Part shown: one piece after another, positions 8,174 to 16,797 of the stretch | How the letters are laid out: every line of letters starts with the position of its first letter | Numbering within the stretch: position 1 is the stretch's first letter | The notes under the pieces: generated by a model | Told to the model about the DNA's origin: nothing | Database searches by the model: none | What the model saw: the letters and a program-made list of their open reading frames with translations, nothing else | Translations under genes and position numbers: made by a program | Origin: Solwaraspora sp. WMMA2065 | GTDB lineage: Bacteria; Actinomycetota; Actinomycetes; Mycobacteriales; Micromonosporaceae | DNA length: 64,000 nt | Direction: 5' to 3' | Assembly: GCF_030345075.1 (NCBI RefSeq) | Contig: NZ_CP128361.1 | Location: forward strand, 4,030,001 to 4,094,000

Positions 8174-8971
8174 ATGAACAGCGAAACCGTCGTAGGCGCG
8201 ATCTTGCGGGCGGTCAACGACCAGAGCGTCACCCAGGCGTACGGCGACGGCCTGCTCATCGACCTGCCGCTCACCTACGGCGACGGCGACGCGGTGCGAC
8301 TCCTCGTGGAGCCGATCGGCGACGGTTACCGCGTCTCCGATCGCGCCACAGCGACCACTCTGCTGTCGATGGCCGGCGTCAAGTTCGACGATGGGCGCCC
8401 TGCGGAGGCGATCGCCGAAGCAGCCCGCCTGTCCGGGCTGAACGGCTTCGACGCCGTGCCCGGCGAGTTGGCTACCTACGGCTCCAAGGAGACGTTGGGC
8501 GAACTGGTCCTGGCCGTCGCGCAGGCGTCGATGCGGGTGGACCAGCTGCGATGGCTGGCGGTGAAGCAGCCGCCGGTGCGCTTCCCGGACAGAGTCGTCA
8601 CCCGAATCAAGGCGTGGGCTACCAACGACGGTCGACAGGTGCGGCGCGAGGCACCGGTACGACTGACCTCAGGTCGGCAGCGGCCCGTCACCGTGCAGGT
8701 GTCGTCCGCCAACAAAGCCGCGTACGTGCAGGCGGTGAGCGGGCGCGACCAGGAGCAGGCCGCCGAGCACTGCTACCACATCTTCAGCCTGTCCGAGGTG
8801 CCCAGACAGCAGCGCATCGCAGCCCTTGACGGGACACAGGACGACTGGTCGGCAGCCATCGTCCGCGAGCTGGAGTCGGTGAGCGACGTGGAGTTCTTCG
8901 CCACCCCCCATAAGCTGGAGCAGCGCATCGACGCCGTCGTTCCGCCCCCGCACGCGCCGCTACTGACCTGA
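8174..8971 (+). CDS. DUF1828 domain protein
   Basis: About 265 residues from ATG 8174, which follows GGGGG; in-frame alternatives are ATG 8162 and GTG 8159. The N-terminal 90 residues match the DUF1828 pattern: DGLLIDLPLTYGDGDAVRL, then EPIGDGYRVSDRATATTLLSMAGVKF. The C-terminal half holds VTVQVSSANKAAYVQAVSG and a mixed alpha/beta stretch, as in the DUF1828-DUF1829 arrangement. The molecular function of these domains is not established. They are frequently found near mobile or defence genes, which fits its position at the left edge of the island and its coupling to the gene before it. Confidence 0.65.
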   Translation: MNSETVVGAILRAVNDQSVTQAYGDGLLIDLPLTYGDGDAVRLLVEPIGDGYRVSDRATATTLLSMAGVKFDDGRPAEAIAEAARLSGLNGFDAVPGELATYGSKETLGELVLAVAQASMRVDQLRWLAVKQPPVRFPDRVVTRIKAWATNDGRQVRREAPVRLTSGRQRPVTVQVSSANKAAYVQAVSGRDQEQAAEHCYHIFSLSEVPRQQRIAALDGTQDDWSAAIVRELESVSDVEFFATPHKLEQRIDAVVPPPHAPLLT

Positions 8972-9091
8972 CCCCCGGTCGTCGGACCACCACCGCGGAC
9001 CCCGAGCCGGGTACAGCGGTGTGGGCTGCGGCAGCGCCGAGTCAGGTGGCCGGACCCTTGAACACTATGGTTGCGGCATGGTGGAACAGGG

Positions 9092-9580
9092 ATGAGGCGG
9101 ACACCCGCTCCCTTGAACGCGGTCGTCTCAGCTCAGATGCGCCGGATGCCCCGGGCACGGACCAAACCTGAGATGCTGCTACGGCGCGAGTTGCACAGGC
9201 GAGGCCTACGATTCCGGGTGAACCTCGCCGACCTACCGGGTCGACCGGACATCGTCTTCAGCAGAGTTCGACTTGCCATATTCGTCGACGGCTGTTTCTG
9301 GCACATGTGTCCAGCGCATTCGACCATGCCGAAAAACAATGCGGACTGGTGGAAAGCAAAACTGGAAAGAAATGTCGAACGGGACAGAGAAAAGGATCGA
9401 CTGCTACTCACGATGGGTTGGAACGTCCTGCACATTTGGGAACATGAGGACACTGTCGCAGCTGCCGACAGGATCCAGGATCTTTGGCGCACGCTGCGGG
9501 ACAACCTTGTCCACAGGCCGACGGGTCGCCTAACTGATCTTGGGGATCCTGTGGCATCCTGGTCGTCACCGACGACGTGA
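9092..9580 (+). CDS. vsr: Very short patch repair (Vsr) family endonuclease
   Basis: 162 residues from ATG 9092, preceded by GGAACAGGG; an in-frame TTG at 9071 is less likely. The Vsr core is complete: TKPEMLLRRELHRRGLRFRV, then PGRPDIVF with metal-binding Asp53, then IFVDGCFWHMCP, then WWKAKLERNVERDREKD and MGWNVLHIWEHE. Vsr enzymes nick 5' of the T in T:G mismatches produced by deamination of 5-methylcytosine, but Vsr-fold proteins also serve as the nuclease of some restriction systems. The stop overlaps the GHKL ATPase start (GTGA), and a C5 methyltransferase lies beyond, so it may be either a repair or an effector nuclease. Confidence 0.9.
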   Translation: MRRTPAPLNAVVSAQMRRMPRARTKPEMLLRRELHRRGLRFRVNLADLPGRPDIVFSRVRLAIFVDGCFWHMCPAHSTMPKNNADWWKAKLERNVERDREKDRLLLTMGWNVLHIWEHEDTVAAADRIQDLWRTLRDNLVHRPTGRLTDLGDPVASWSSPTT

Positions 9581-10902
9581 CGGAGGACGCGGTGGCCGGA
9601 AGGGCTTGGTACGAGGTGTCGCCGTCGGCGGCACGACTGACGAGTTCTCTGCGGGACATCGGCTACGACTTCCAGACCGCGGTAGCCGACGTGGTCGACA
9701 ACAGCGTTGCGGCCGGCGCCACCCGCATCGAGGTCACCATCGAGCATGAAGGTGCCGATTCACGTGTTCTCATCGCTGACGACGGACGAGGCATGTCGCC
9801 GTCCGGCCTCCTAGAGGCGCTGCGCTTCGGCACCCGTCGTGACTACGAGCGTGGCGAACTCGGGCGCTACGGTCTCGGCCTCAAGACCGCTTCGCTGTCC
9901 CAGTGCCGTCTCCTGACTGTCATCAGCCGTAGTTCGGCGGCCACCCCCCGCACCTGCGCGAGGGCACTCGACCTTGACCTGATCGGCGAGCTGGACCAGT
10001 GGGTCATCGTCGATCCCGCCAGCACGGAGCCGATGGTCGCCCGTGCCCGACAGTGGCTTGCAGAGGGAGCGGGAACGGTCGTGATCTGGCAGAACCTGGA
10101 CAGGGTTCTCCCCGAGCGACGACCGGAGGGCGGATGGGCGCGGCGACGCCTCGAGACGCTGGCAACCCGGACCGCCGAACACCTCGGGATGGTCTTCCAC
10201 CGCTTCATCGAGGGCGTGGGCGAACTGCCTGAGCTGGTCATCACTGTCAACGGGGAGAAGGTCGAGCCGTGGGACCCGTTCGCATCGCAGGAGCCTGCGA
10301 CCGTTGAGCTTCCGGAGCAGCGGTTCGAGATCGAGTCGTCCGGAACCAACGGGAAGGTGGCGCTGCGAAGGTTCGTCCTTCCCGCACGGGACAAGTTCGC
10401 CGATCCGGCAGGGTTCGACCGAATGTCCGGTCCGCTCAAGTGGAACCGGCAGCAAGGGCTGTACATCTACCGCGCGAACCGGCTGGTCCAGTGGGGCGGC
10501 TGGGGAGGCATCCGGGGAATTGACGAACATACTAAACTTGCCCGCGCAGCTGTTGATTTCGATACCGACCTCGATGCAGCTTTCACGATCAATGTCGCGA
10601 AGATGAAGGTCAGCATTCCGGCTCAGCTCCGACAGTTGATCGAGCCGTCGGTCAATGAGCTCTGCATCCTTGCCGACGACGCGTACCGCAAGACGTCCCG
10701 CAGCGGGGACCGCGCTCAGGTCCCTGCCGATCTCCGCTCACCGGCCGAGGTACGAGCTGTCAGCCAGGCTGCAGTCCACGCCGGACTCGCTCTTCGGATG
10801 GCAGCGATGCAGGCTGACCAGTGGGCGCCATGGGAGCAGATCGAAGCTGTCCTCCGGCAGACCGCACCGGAGGTGGTGGAGCTGCTCGGGCTCGAACGGT
10901 AG
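9577..10902 (+). CDS. MORC/MutL-like GHKL ATPase (first copy)
   Basis: 441 residues from GTG 9577, overlapping the Vsr stop by four bases. The GHKL ATP-binding motifs are clear: VADVVDNSVAAGA (Asn42; the usual catalytic Glu is Asp38), ADDGRGM at 67-73 and GRYGLGLKTASLSQ from residue 96. A transducer-like second domain includes QQGLYIYRANRLVQWGGW and a Lys-containing MKVSIP segment. These are features of the prokaryotic MutL/MORC-type ATPases described in restriction-modification neighbourhoods by Iyer, Abhiman and Aravind. It is likely an ATP-driven DNA clamp or switch working with the Vsr nuclease and the converging methyltransferase. It is a clear paralogue of the ATPase at 15289. Confidence 0.88.
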   Translation: MTEDAVAGRAWYEVSPSAARLTSSLRDIGYDFQTAVADVVDNSVAAGATRIEVTIEHEGADSRVLIADDGRGMSPSGLLEALRFGTRRDYERGELGRYGLGLKTASLSQCRLLTVISRSSAATPRTCARALDLDLIGELDQWVIVDPASTEPMVARARQWLAEGAGTVVIWQNLDRVLPERRPEGGWARRRLETLATRTAEHLGMVFHRFIEGVGELPELVITVNGEKVEPWDPFASQEPATVELPEQRFEIESSGTNGKVALRRFVLPARDKFADPAGFDRMSGPLKWNRQQGLYIYRANRLVQWGGWGGIRGIDEHTKLARAAVDFDTDLDAAFTINVAKMKVSIPAQLRQLIEPSVNELCILADDAYRKTSRSGDRAQVPADLRSPAEVRAVSQAAVHAGLALRMAAMQADQWAPWEQIEAVLRQTAPEVVELLGLER

Positions 10903-10908
10903 CGCCGG

Positions 10909-12939
10909 TCAGAACAGCGGGTCCGACTGGGTCCTGGCCTCGACGCAGGTTTTGGCCAACGGACAGGCTGAACATACCGGCTCCTGGGGGCGACACAGGG
11001 TGTTCGCCAGATCGATCAGGCCGAGGTGGGCGCTGCGGGCGTCACTGTCGATGCCGATCATCCGGGCGACCTCGAGCCGCCCGTCGGTGAGCCGGTTCCG
11101 GCTTCCGACCGGAGTACCGCTGAACCGTGCGGCGACGCGCAGGACGCCCTTGGTGACGAGGACCGGCTCCTCAGCGTTGTCGTCATCGCCGGCGGGAACG
11201 ACAAGGACGGCCAGGTCAGCGACGGACTCGTAGAGTCCGGGCACCCGCCGCAGGGCGTCGTCGTCGCGGAGCAGAGTCGGATCATCCGCCAGGGTGCGCG
11301 CAAGCTGGGCCACCGTGTCAGCTCGCGCCTCGCGGGAGATGAAGCGCCCTATTCTCCGCAGATCGTCCTCGCGCGTGACTGTGTCCTGAGGCTGCCGCCA
11401 GGTCTGCAGCATGCGCCACACCTGCCGGAGTACGTCAGGATGTGTCCTGTCGAGCAGGATCTCACCCTGGATAACCTGCCAGCGGGTCTGGGCCCGCAGC
11501 CACGGGATGCCGTTCACGTGTTCCCCGTCGAACCACTCGGCGAGCCCAGCAGCGATCTGCTGGGTGTTCACCTTCGCCGGAGTGGCGGCCTGCAGGGACG
11601 TCGAGATGGCGTTGGCCAAGTGCTCGCCGAGCATTGGGGGTACGGCGTTCCCGATCTGCTTGAACGCCGCTGACGGTGGCCCTGCGAACCGGAAGTCGTC
11701 GGGGAAGGTTTGCAGTCTGGCCGCTTCACGGACGGTTATGGTGCGATGCTGCTCAGGATGGATGTACCAGTATCCGTCCTTCGCGATGTGCGCCGTGATG
11801 GTGCGGGACAGCCCGTGCATGTCGAGCCGCTTGTACTTGTCGTCGAAGATGTCGTCGCGGTACCGCTTCATCTCTGCGGGCAGGTCGGAGTAGCGGGTAG
11901 TCGCGTCCATGAGCCGGAACGCCTCAAGGTCATCCTCGCGGACTGGACGGGTGATGTGGTCGAAGACCCTTGCCTCGTCCTCCGGTGCCACCTTGCGGCG
12001 CATCCGTCGCTGGAAGTCCGTCCTCGGCCCGGCATAGTCGGCCCAGCCATCGGCGCCACCAGCCGGACGCCAGCCACCCTCCACCTCAGGCAGGTCACCG
12101 ATGGCGTTCCAGACAGTGGGCCGCTCCGGAGACTCGGCGGGCCACTGGAATGAGATGCCGTCCCTCAGCGCCACCAGGATGAGTCGCTGCCGGAACTGTG
12201 GGACGCCGTAGCGCCAAGTGTCGACGGCCCGCTCCTCGACCGCGTAGCCGAGCGACTCCAGCTCGTGCACCATCGTCCGGAGGATGAACATCTCCTTGTC
12301 GAGGGCCATGTCCGGCACGTTCTCCATCAGGACCGCAGGCGGACACGCCAAGCGGATCACCTCGAGGAAGGACCGCCACAGGTCACGGCGCTCGTCGTAT
12401 GGGTCCCGCAGGCCGTTGCGGACCTTGTGTCGGATCATCGACCGACCAGCCTTGGAGAACGGCTGGCAGGGCGGGCCTCCGGCAAGCAACTCGACGCCGG
12501 CGCGCTTGACCAGGTCGGCAACCTCCCGGATGCGCTCGGGGTCGCCGAGGTCCCAGTTGACGCTCAAACCGGCGTGATGGTGACGGTGGGTCTCGACCGC
12601 CTCCGGGTAGTGGTCGACGGCAAGGACTACCCGGTAGCCGGCTTCCTCCAAGCCAAGGCTGAGCCCGCCAGCACCGCTGAACAAGTCCGCAGCGAGCCGC
12701 TCGCCACGGCTACGGGCCTGCTCCGCGTACGTGAGCATCGCATCGGGCTCGTCGCATGCGTCCGGATGCTTCGGCAACTGGACGAACGGCCCGCGGATAA
12801 GCCTGACGGCATACGCACCCCGCTTGACGGAAGGATCACGTGTGGGCGGAGAGTAGTCCTCGTCGGCGGCAGGCACGACAACGCACACTACCGTCAGAAG
12901 GCCAGCGTTCCCAGCGCCGACGCGGTCGCCGTCGGGCAC
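10909..12939 (-). CDS. Cytosine-C5 DNA methyltransferase fused to an EndoIII/MutY-like HhH 4Fe-4S domain
   Basis: 676 residues in the longest form; ATG 12738 (residue 68) is an alternative start. Methyltransferase motifs: LAADLFSGAGGLSLG (82-96), GGPPCQPFSKAGR with Cys158, MENVPDM (205-211), QFRQRL (248-253) and QIGNAVPPMLGEHLA (428-442). Residues about 465-670 read like the endonuclease III/MutY glycosylase fold: PWLRAQTRWQVIQGEILL, a helix-hairpin-helix RRVPGLYESVADLAVL, and a C-terminal iron-sulfur loop C649-x6-C656-x2-C659-x5-C665. By eye the Lys position of EndoIII is Ser572 and the catalytic Asp position is Thr596, so it may bind DNA without glycosylase activity. It ends 6 bases from the convergent GHKL ATPase gene. 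Confidence 0.85.
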   Translation of the reverse strand: MPDGDRVGAGNAGLLTVVCVVVPAADEDYSPPTRDPSVKRGAYAVRLIRGPFVQLPKHPDACDEPDAMLTYAEQARSRGERLAADLFSGAGGLSLGLEEAGYRVVLAVDHYPEAVETHRHHHAGLSVNWDLGDPERIREVADLVKRAGVELLAGGPPCQPFSKAGRSMIRHKVRNGLRDPYDERRDLWRSFLEVIRLACPPAVLMENVPDMALDKEMFILRTMVHELESLGYAVEERAVDTWRYGVPQFRQRLILVALRDGISFQWPAESPERPTVWNAIGDLPEVEGGWRPAGGADGWADYAGPRTDFQRRMRRKVAPEDEARVFDHITRPVREDDLEAFRLMDATTRYSDLPAEMKRYRDDIFDDKYKRLDMHGLSRTITAHIAKDGYWYIHPEQHRTITVREAARLQTFPDDFRFAGPPSAAFKQIGNAVPPMLGEHLANAISTSLQAATPAKVNTQQIAAGLAEWFDGEHVNGIPWLRAQTRWQVIQGEILLDRTHPDVLRQVWRMLQTWRQPQDTVTREDDLRRIGRFISREARADTVAQLARTLADDPTLLRDDDALRRVPGLYESVADLAVLVVPAGDDDNAEEPVLVTKGVLRVAARFSGTPVGSRNRLTDGRLEVARMIGIDSDARSAHLGLIDLANTLCRPQEPVCSACPLAKTCVEARTQSDPLF

Positions 12940-13273
12940 GCCCAGGAGCTACAGCACGTCGAACCGCCGACCGAGAAGTTGTCAACGGCAACCCGGACAG
13001 AATTCGCGACGAGCTCCGGTTCCTCCGCAACCGTTCAGCCAGGCAGACCTGGTCCTACGGGATGGGCCAGGCTAACGGCAGTGACGCAGAGACTCCACCG
13101 ACGATGGCGGTCCCGAGCCTCTTCCCTATGCTGGATGTCTTCCCACGCGGTCGGCCAACTCAACGACGTGGCAGGCCGCTCGGCCCCCGGAGTGACCATG
13201 TCCGCTGTCAGCACCCACCCTGGTGTTCCAGTCGGGCAGGCGTCGGCTCCCCGTACGTTGACGGAGGTGCGCG
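12940..13273. other. Divergent intergenic region between methyltransferase fusion and AIPR operon
   Basis: 334 bases, longer if the methyltransferase starts at 12738. I see no convincing gene, tRNA or strong palindrome in it. It must hold the promoter of the AIPR operon, whose ATG at 13274 is preceded by a good GGAGG. It should also hold the promoter of the methyltransferase on the other strand. No sigma-70-like pair is clear enough to report. Confidence 0.5.
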
Positions 13274-15289
13274 ATGCGTGAGTCGGACGTCGATACCTAC
13301 GCCTACAACCTCCTCGAGGAGGTAAGGGCACTAGCGGAGACGAACGACTCCGATCCACAGGAGGCGTTTGCCAGCGTGATGCTCGAGCAGCTCGCCGGAG
13401 ATGGGCTGACCGAGGATCCGGCAGTCGTACGATTTAGGGACCACGGCGTAGAGGTGAGCGGCTTCGGCGTGACATCGGATAACCGCAGCCTAGATCTCTT
13501 TATTACGAACTACAGCCCGAGAGCTGACCATGCCCACAAGATCAATCGCACTGAGATCGAGGCCGCCTTCCGGAGACTCGAGAACTTCGTCTCGCGCAGC
13601 CTGTCAGGAGCGCTTGCCAGGAAGGATCCCTCCTCGGAGGTTACTGGGCTGATCCGCCGCGTGGTAGAGAGCTACCCAAGGGTCGATCGGGTTCGGTTCT
13701 TACTCATCACTAATGCCCGGAGCGTCACGAAGGATCCGATCGTTCCGATACAGCTCCATGGCCGAGCTGTCACGCGTGAGGTCTGGGATCTCCGCCGGTT
13801 GGCGAACTGGACCACATCTGGCAGCCGCGCAGAGCCCATCATTGCCGAGTTTCCGGCAGGCCTACCATGCCTCGGCACACCGAACACAACGGACGACTAC
13901 TCGGTTCTCCTTACAATCGTCCCCGGAGTCGACCTGGCCGAGCTTTACGCACGCCATGGCGCTCGACTGCTTGAACTGAACGTTCGCTCTTTCCTGCAGG
14001 TACGTGGCGCTGTGAACGCAGGAATTCAACGCACCTTGCGAGAATATCCCGAACGCTTCCTGGCCTACAACAATGGCATCGCAGCAACAGCCTCTGCCGT
14101 GGACTTCGACGAAGGCGGCCCCGATCAGCAGCGAAGAATTCGCCGCATTTACGATCTCCAGATCGTAAATGGAGGACAGACAACAGCATCCATTCACCAC
14201 GCGCGTCGCACGACCGATATAAGTTCGGTGCTAGTGCAAATGAAGCTAACCGTGGTGTCGCCTGAGCGGCTTGACGAGATCGTTCCACGAATTTCCGCTT
14301 ACTCGAACACCCAGAACAAGGTAACCGCATCTGACCTTAAGGCAAATTCCGGCTTCCACGTCGATGTCGAACGGATCATGCGGACACTGTGGGCACCACC
14401 AGGACCCACCCACGACAACGATACCCACTGGTTCTATGAACGCGCCAGAGGCCAATACGCGAACGCCCTGGCAGCCGAATCGACTAGATCTCGCCAGAAG
14501 ATATTCAAGGAAATTAATCCCGCAAGTCAGAAAATTACTAAATCTGAGTTGGCAAAATACGAAGCATCGTGGGCAATGCTTCCCCAGCAGGTATGCCTAG
14601 GGGCAGAGAAAAACTTCACACTGTTCTCCGAATGGATCGATCAACGGCAACCACTTGTAGATAAGGATTACTGTCAACGCCTCGTCGCCAAGGCCATCCT
14701 CTTTCGACAAGCAGATCGGCTTGTAGCCCGACAGAACTTCGGCGGGTACAAAGCAAACATCGTTGCGTACACTGTCGCAAAGATCGCCCATGCCACTGGA
14801 TCAAGAGTAGACCTCGACCGAGTCTGGCGCGAACAAGCAATAACCCCAGCTCTCACTGAGAGCTTAACTGAGATCTCCATCCTCGTTCAGAAGATAATCA
14901 CATCTCCTCCTGGCAGTAGCACACACGTTGGCGAATGGACAAAAAAGGACGAGTGTTGGGAGGCTGTTCGCGACATCGACTGGGTTCCACCCCCAACGCT
15001 CAATGCCGAACTCACGCCGCTGGACAGCTATACCGACGACGTCAGGGCACTGCGCGACTCACAAGCTGGCGACTGGCAGGACCTAGCAGCCTGGGGCGCG
15101 AGTACAGGCACCTTTGATGACCAGCAGCGAGCGGCGGTCCGTGACGTCGCTCATGCCCTAGCACAGGGCAATATCCCTGCAGGGAAACAGTTGCGCGCAG
15201 CTTCCCGACTTATGGGGCTCGCCCTAGATGGAGGGTTTCGGCCTAGCCAACCACCCAACCGCAGCAGCGAAGCCGCGAGGAGAGCATAA
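13274..15289 (+). CDS. AIPR (abortive infection phage resistance) family protein
   Basis: 671 residues from ATG 13274, behind GGAGG. AIPR landmarks: an early NRSLDLFITNY strand (70-80), LLELNVRSFLQVRGAVNAG (232-250), RFLAYNNGIAATA (261-273) and LQIVNGGQTTASIHHA (295-310). The N-terminal domain resembles the nuclease-like part of the family, but I cannot point to a certain catalytic set. AIPR proteins occur in Z1/MutL-type anti-phage operons, where their mechanism is not settled. It is the first gene of a coupled operon: its TAA overlaps the ATG of the GHKL ATPase. Base composition is lower in GC than the flanking genes and it contains TTA leucine codons. Confidence 0.9.
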   Translation: MRESDVDTYAYNLLEEVRALAETNDSDPQEAFASVMLEQLAGDGLTEDPAVVRFRDHGVEVSGFGVTSDNRSLDLFITNYSPRADHAHKINRTEIEAAFRRLENFVSRSLSGALARKDPSSEVTGLIRRVVESYPRVDRVRFLLITNARSVTKDPIVPIQLHGRAVTREVWDLRRLANWTTSGSRAEPIIAEFPAGLPCLGTPNTTDDYSVLLTIVPGVDLAELYARHGARLLELNVRSFLQVRGAVNAGIQRTLREYPERFLAYNNGIAATASAVDFDEGGPDQQRRIRRIYDLQIVNGGQTTASIHHARRTTDISSVLVQMKLTVVSPERLDEIVPRISAYSNTQNKVTASDLKANSGFHVDVERIMRTLWAPPGPTHDNDTHWFYERARGQYANALAAESTRSRQKIFKEINPASQKITKSELAKYEASWAMLPQQVCLGAEKNFTLFSEWIDQRQPLVDKDYCQRLVAKAILFRQADRLVARQNFGGYKANIVAYTVAKIAHATGSRVDLDRVWREQAITPALTESLTEISILVQKIITSPPGSSTHVGEWTKKDECWEAVRDIDWVPPPTLNAELTPLDSYTDDVRALRDSQAGDWQDLAAWGASTGTFDDQQRAAVRDVAHALAQGNIPAGKQLRAASRLMGLALDGGFRPSQPPNRSSEAARRA

Positions 15290-16797
15290 TGACTTGGACC
15301 AGTGAAGTCCCAACGGATGGAACGGTCGAGCTTCGGCCCGACCCTCGCGCTTTGGACTCACTGGGGCGCAACCACTCACTCGAGACCGCATTGGCAGACC
15401 TGGTAGACAATAGTATCGACGCCGGAGCACGCAACGTCTTAATTCGCTTCATCCGAAGCGGAGCGCAACTGATCGGCCTATACGTCGTGGACGACGGCCG
15501 TGGATTAACCCCGGGCCAGATCGATTCTGCGATGACGATAGGCGGTCGACGCACCTACCGTGACGGCGACCTAGGCCGGTTCGGAATCGGGCTCAAGGCC
15601 GCCTCGTTCAGCCAAGCTGCGAGCCTGACCGTCCTTAGCCGTGCCGCCGGACATCCTGCCGTTGGTAGACGTTGGTTACGAGAGGGCAGCACGAGCTTTC
15701 TGTGCGATATCGTGCCGACGGACTTCGCCGCAGCCGAGCTTGACCGTCGTTGGGTCTTCAGCACGACACCATCGGGTACAGTTATCCGATGGGACCGAGT
15801 GCACGGATTTCCAGCAACGAGCGACGACAGCAGGGTCACCACATTTTTAACACGTTCCATCAACCATATCCGCGGCCACTTGGGATTAACGTTTCACCGC
15901 CTACTTGGCACAGAACAAAGAAGGATATTAATTGACGTCGAAGACGTCAATGATACGGCCGGAAGCTCAGCGGAGGTCGCACCAATCGACCCATTCGGCT
16001 ATCCTAGGCCCGCTCCGGGGTGGCCTCGCACGCTTACTGCCGAAACAAACGGCACGCGCCTCAATCTAGTGTGTCACATCTGGCCCCGAAGGTCGAATGA
16101 GCCGGAATACAGGCTTCCTGGAGGGGCGGAAAATAGACAAGGTCTATATTTCTACCGGCGAGACCGACTTCTTCACGCCGGCGGCTGGGAGGGGATACAT
16201 GCTACCGACAAGAAGCTGCAGCTTGCCCGGGCAAGTATTGATATTGACGGAGACGTCGCCGGTCTAGCTTCCATGAATCCCGAGAAGTCCCGGGTAACCG
16301 TAGGTCCAGACTTCGCTCGGGCTATAACTGCGGCCAAGGCGCCCGACGGAACTACAATCACCGACTATCTACAGGCCGCAGAATCAGTTTGGTCTACTAC
16401 TAACCGACGAGCTACGGCCCAACGTAGCGCGGTCCTCCCTCCCGGCAAAGGGCTCCATCCTAAAGTCGCTCGCGAGATCGTCGACGAGCTACCACAATTG
16501 AATGAATCGCCACTCAATATAATTTGGGCGAGATTCGATAATGAGAGTTTCTTCGAAGTAGATCGTGCCAACAGCACATTGCGGCTTAACAACCGCTACC
16601 GGACCGCAGTCCTCGGCGGACGTCGCGGCGGACTAAATGATGCACCATTACTGAAAAGCATTATTTTCCTATTAATGGAAAACCTGTTCCAAGGCTCACA
16701 CCTCGGGGCGCGCGACCGAGACAATATCGAGCTCTGGCAGCAAATTCTCACCATCGCCGCCATGGCTGAGCTCGACACGTATACGAGGCAAGCATGA
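15289..16797 (+). CDS. MutL/MORC-like GHKL ATPase (second copy)
   Basis: 502 residues from ATG 15289, overlapping the AIPR stop by one base (TAATG). ATP-site motifs: LADLVDNSIDAGA (Asn41, Asp37 in the usual Glu slot), VDDGRGL at 67-73 and GRFGIGLKAASFSQA from 96. The second domain has NRQGLYFYRRDRLLHAGGW and ATDKKLQLARASIDID, which align well with the first copy at 9577. In MZA-type systems this is the MutL-like partner of Z1. At least eight leucines are encoded by TTA, unusual for this genome. The stop overlaps the next start by four bases (ATGA). Confidence 0.9.
   Translation: MTWTSEVPTDGTVELRPDPRALDSLGRNHSLETALADLVDNSIDAGARNVLIRFIRSGAQLIGLYVVDDGRGLTPGQIDSAMTIGGRRTYRDGDLGRFGIGLKAASFSQAASLTVLSRAAGHPAVGRRWLREGSTSFLCDIVPTDFAAAELDRRWVFSTTPSGTVIRWDRVHGFPATSDDSRVTTFLTRSINHIRGHLGLTFHRLLGTEQRRILIDVEDVNDTAGSSAEVAPIDPFGYPRPAPGWPRTLTAETNGTRLNLVCHIWPRRSNEPEYRLPGGAENRQGLYFYRRDRLLHAGGWEGIHATDKKLQLARASIDIDGDVAGLASMNPEKSRVTVGPDFARAITAAKAPDGTTITDYLQAAESVWSTTNRRATAQRSAVLPPGKGLHPKVAREIVDELPQLNESPLNIIWARFDNESFFEVDRANSTLRLNNRYRTAVLGGRRGGLNDAPLLKSIIFLLMENLFQGSHLGARDRDNIELWQQILTIAAMAELDTYTRQA

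Noticed and set aside
13035-13358. Minus-strand open frame between methyltransferase and AIPR
   Set aside because: It overlaps the AIPR start region, has no RBS and a non-protein-like Arg/Pro/Ser composition.
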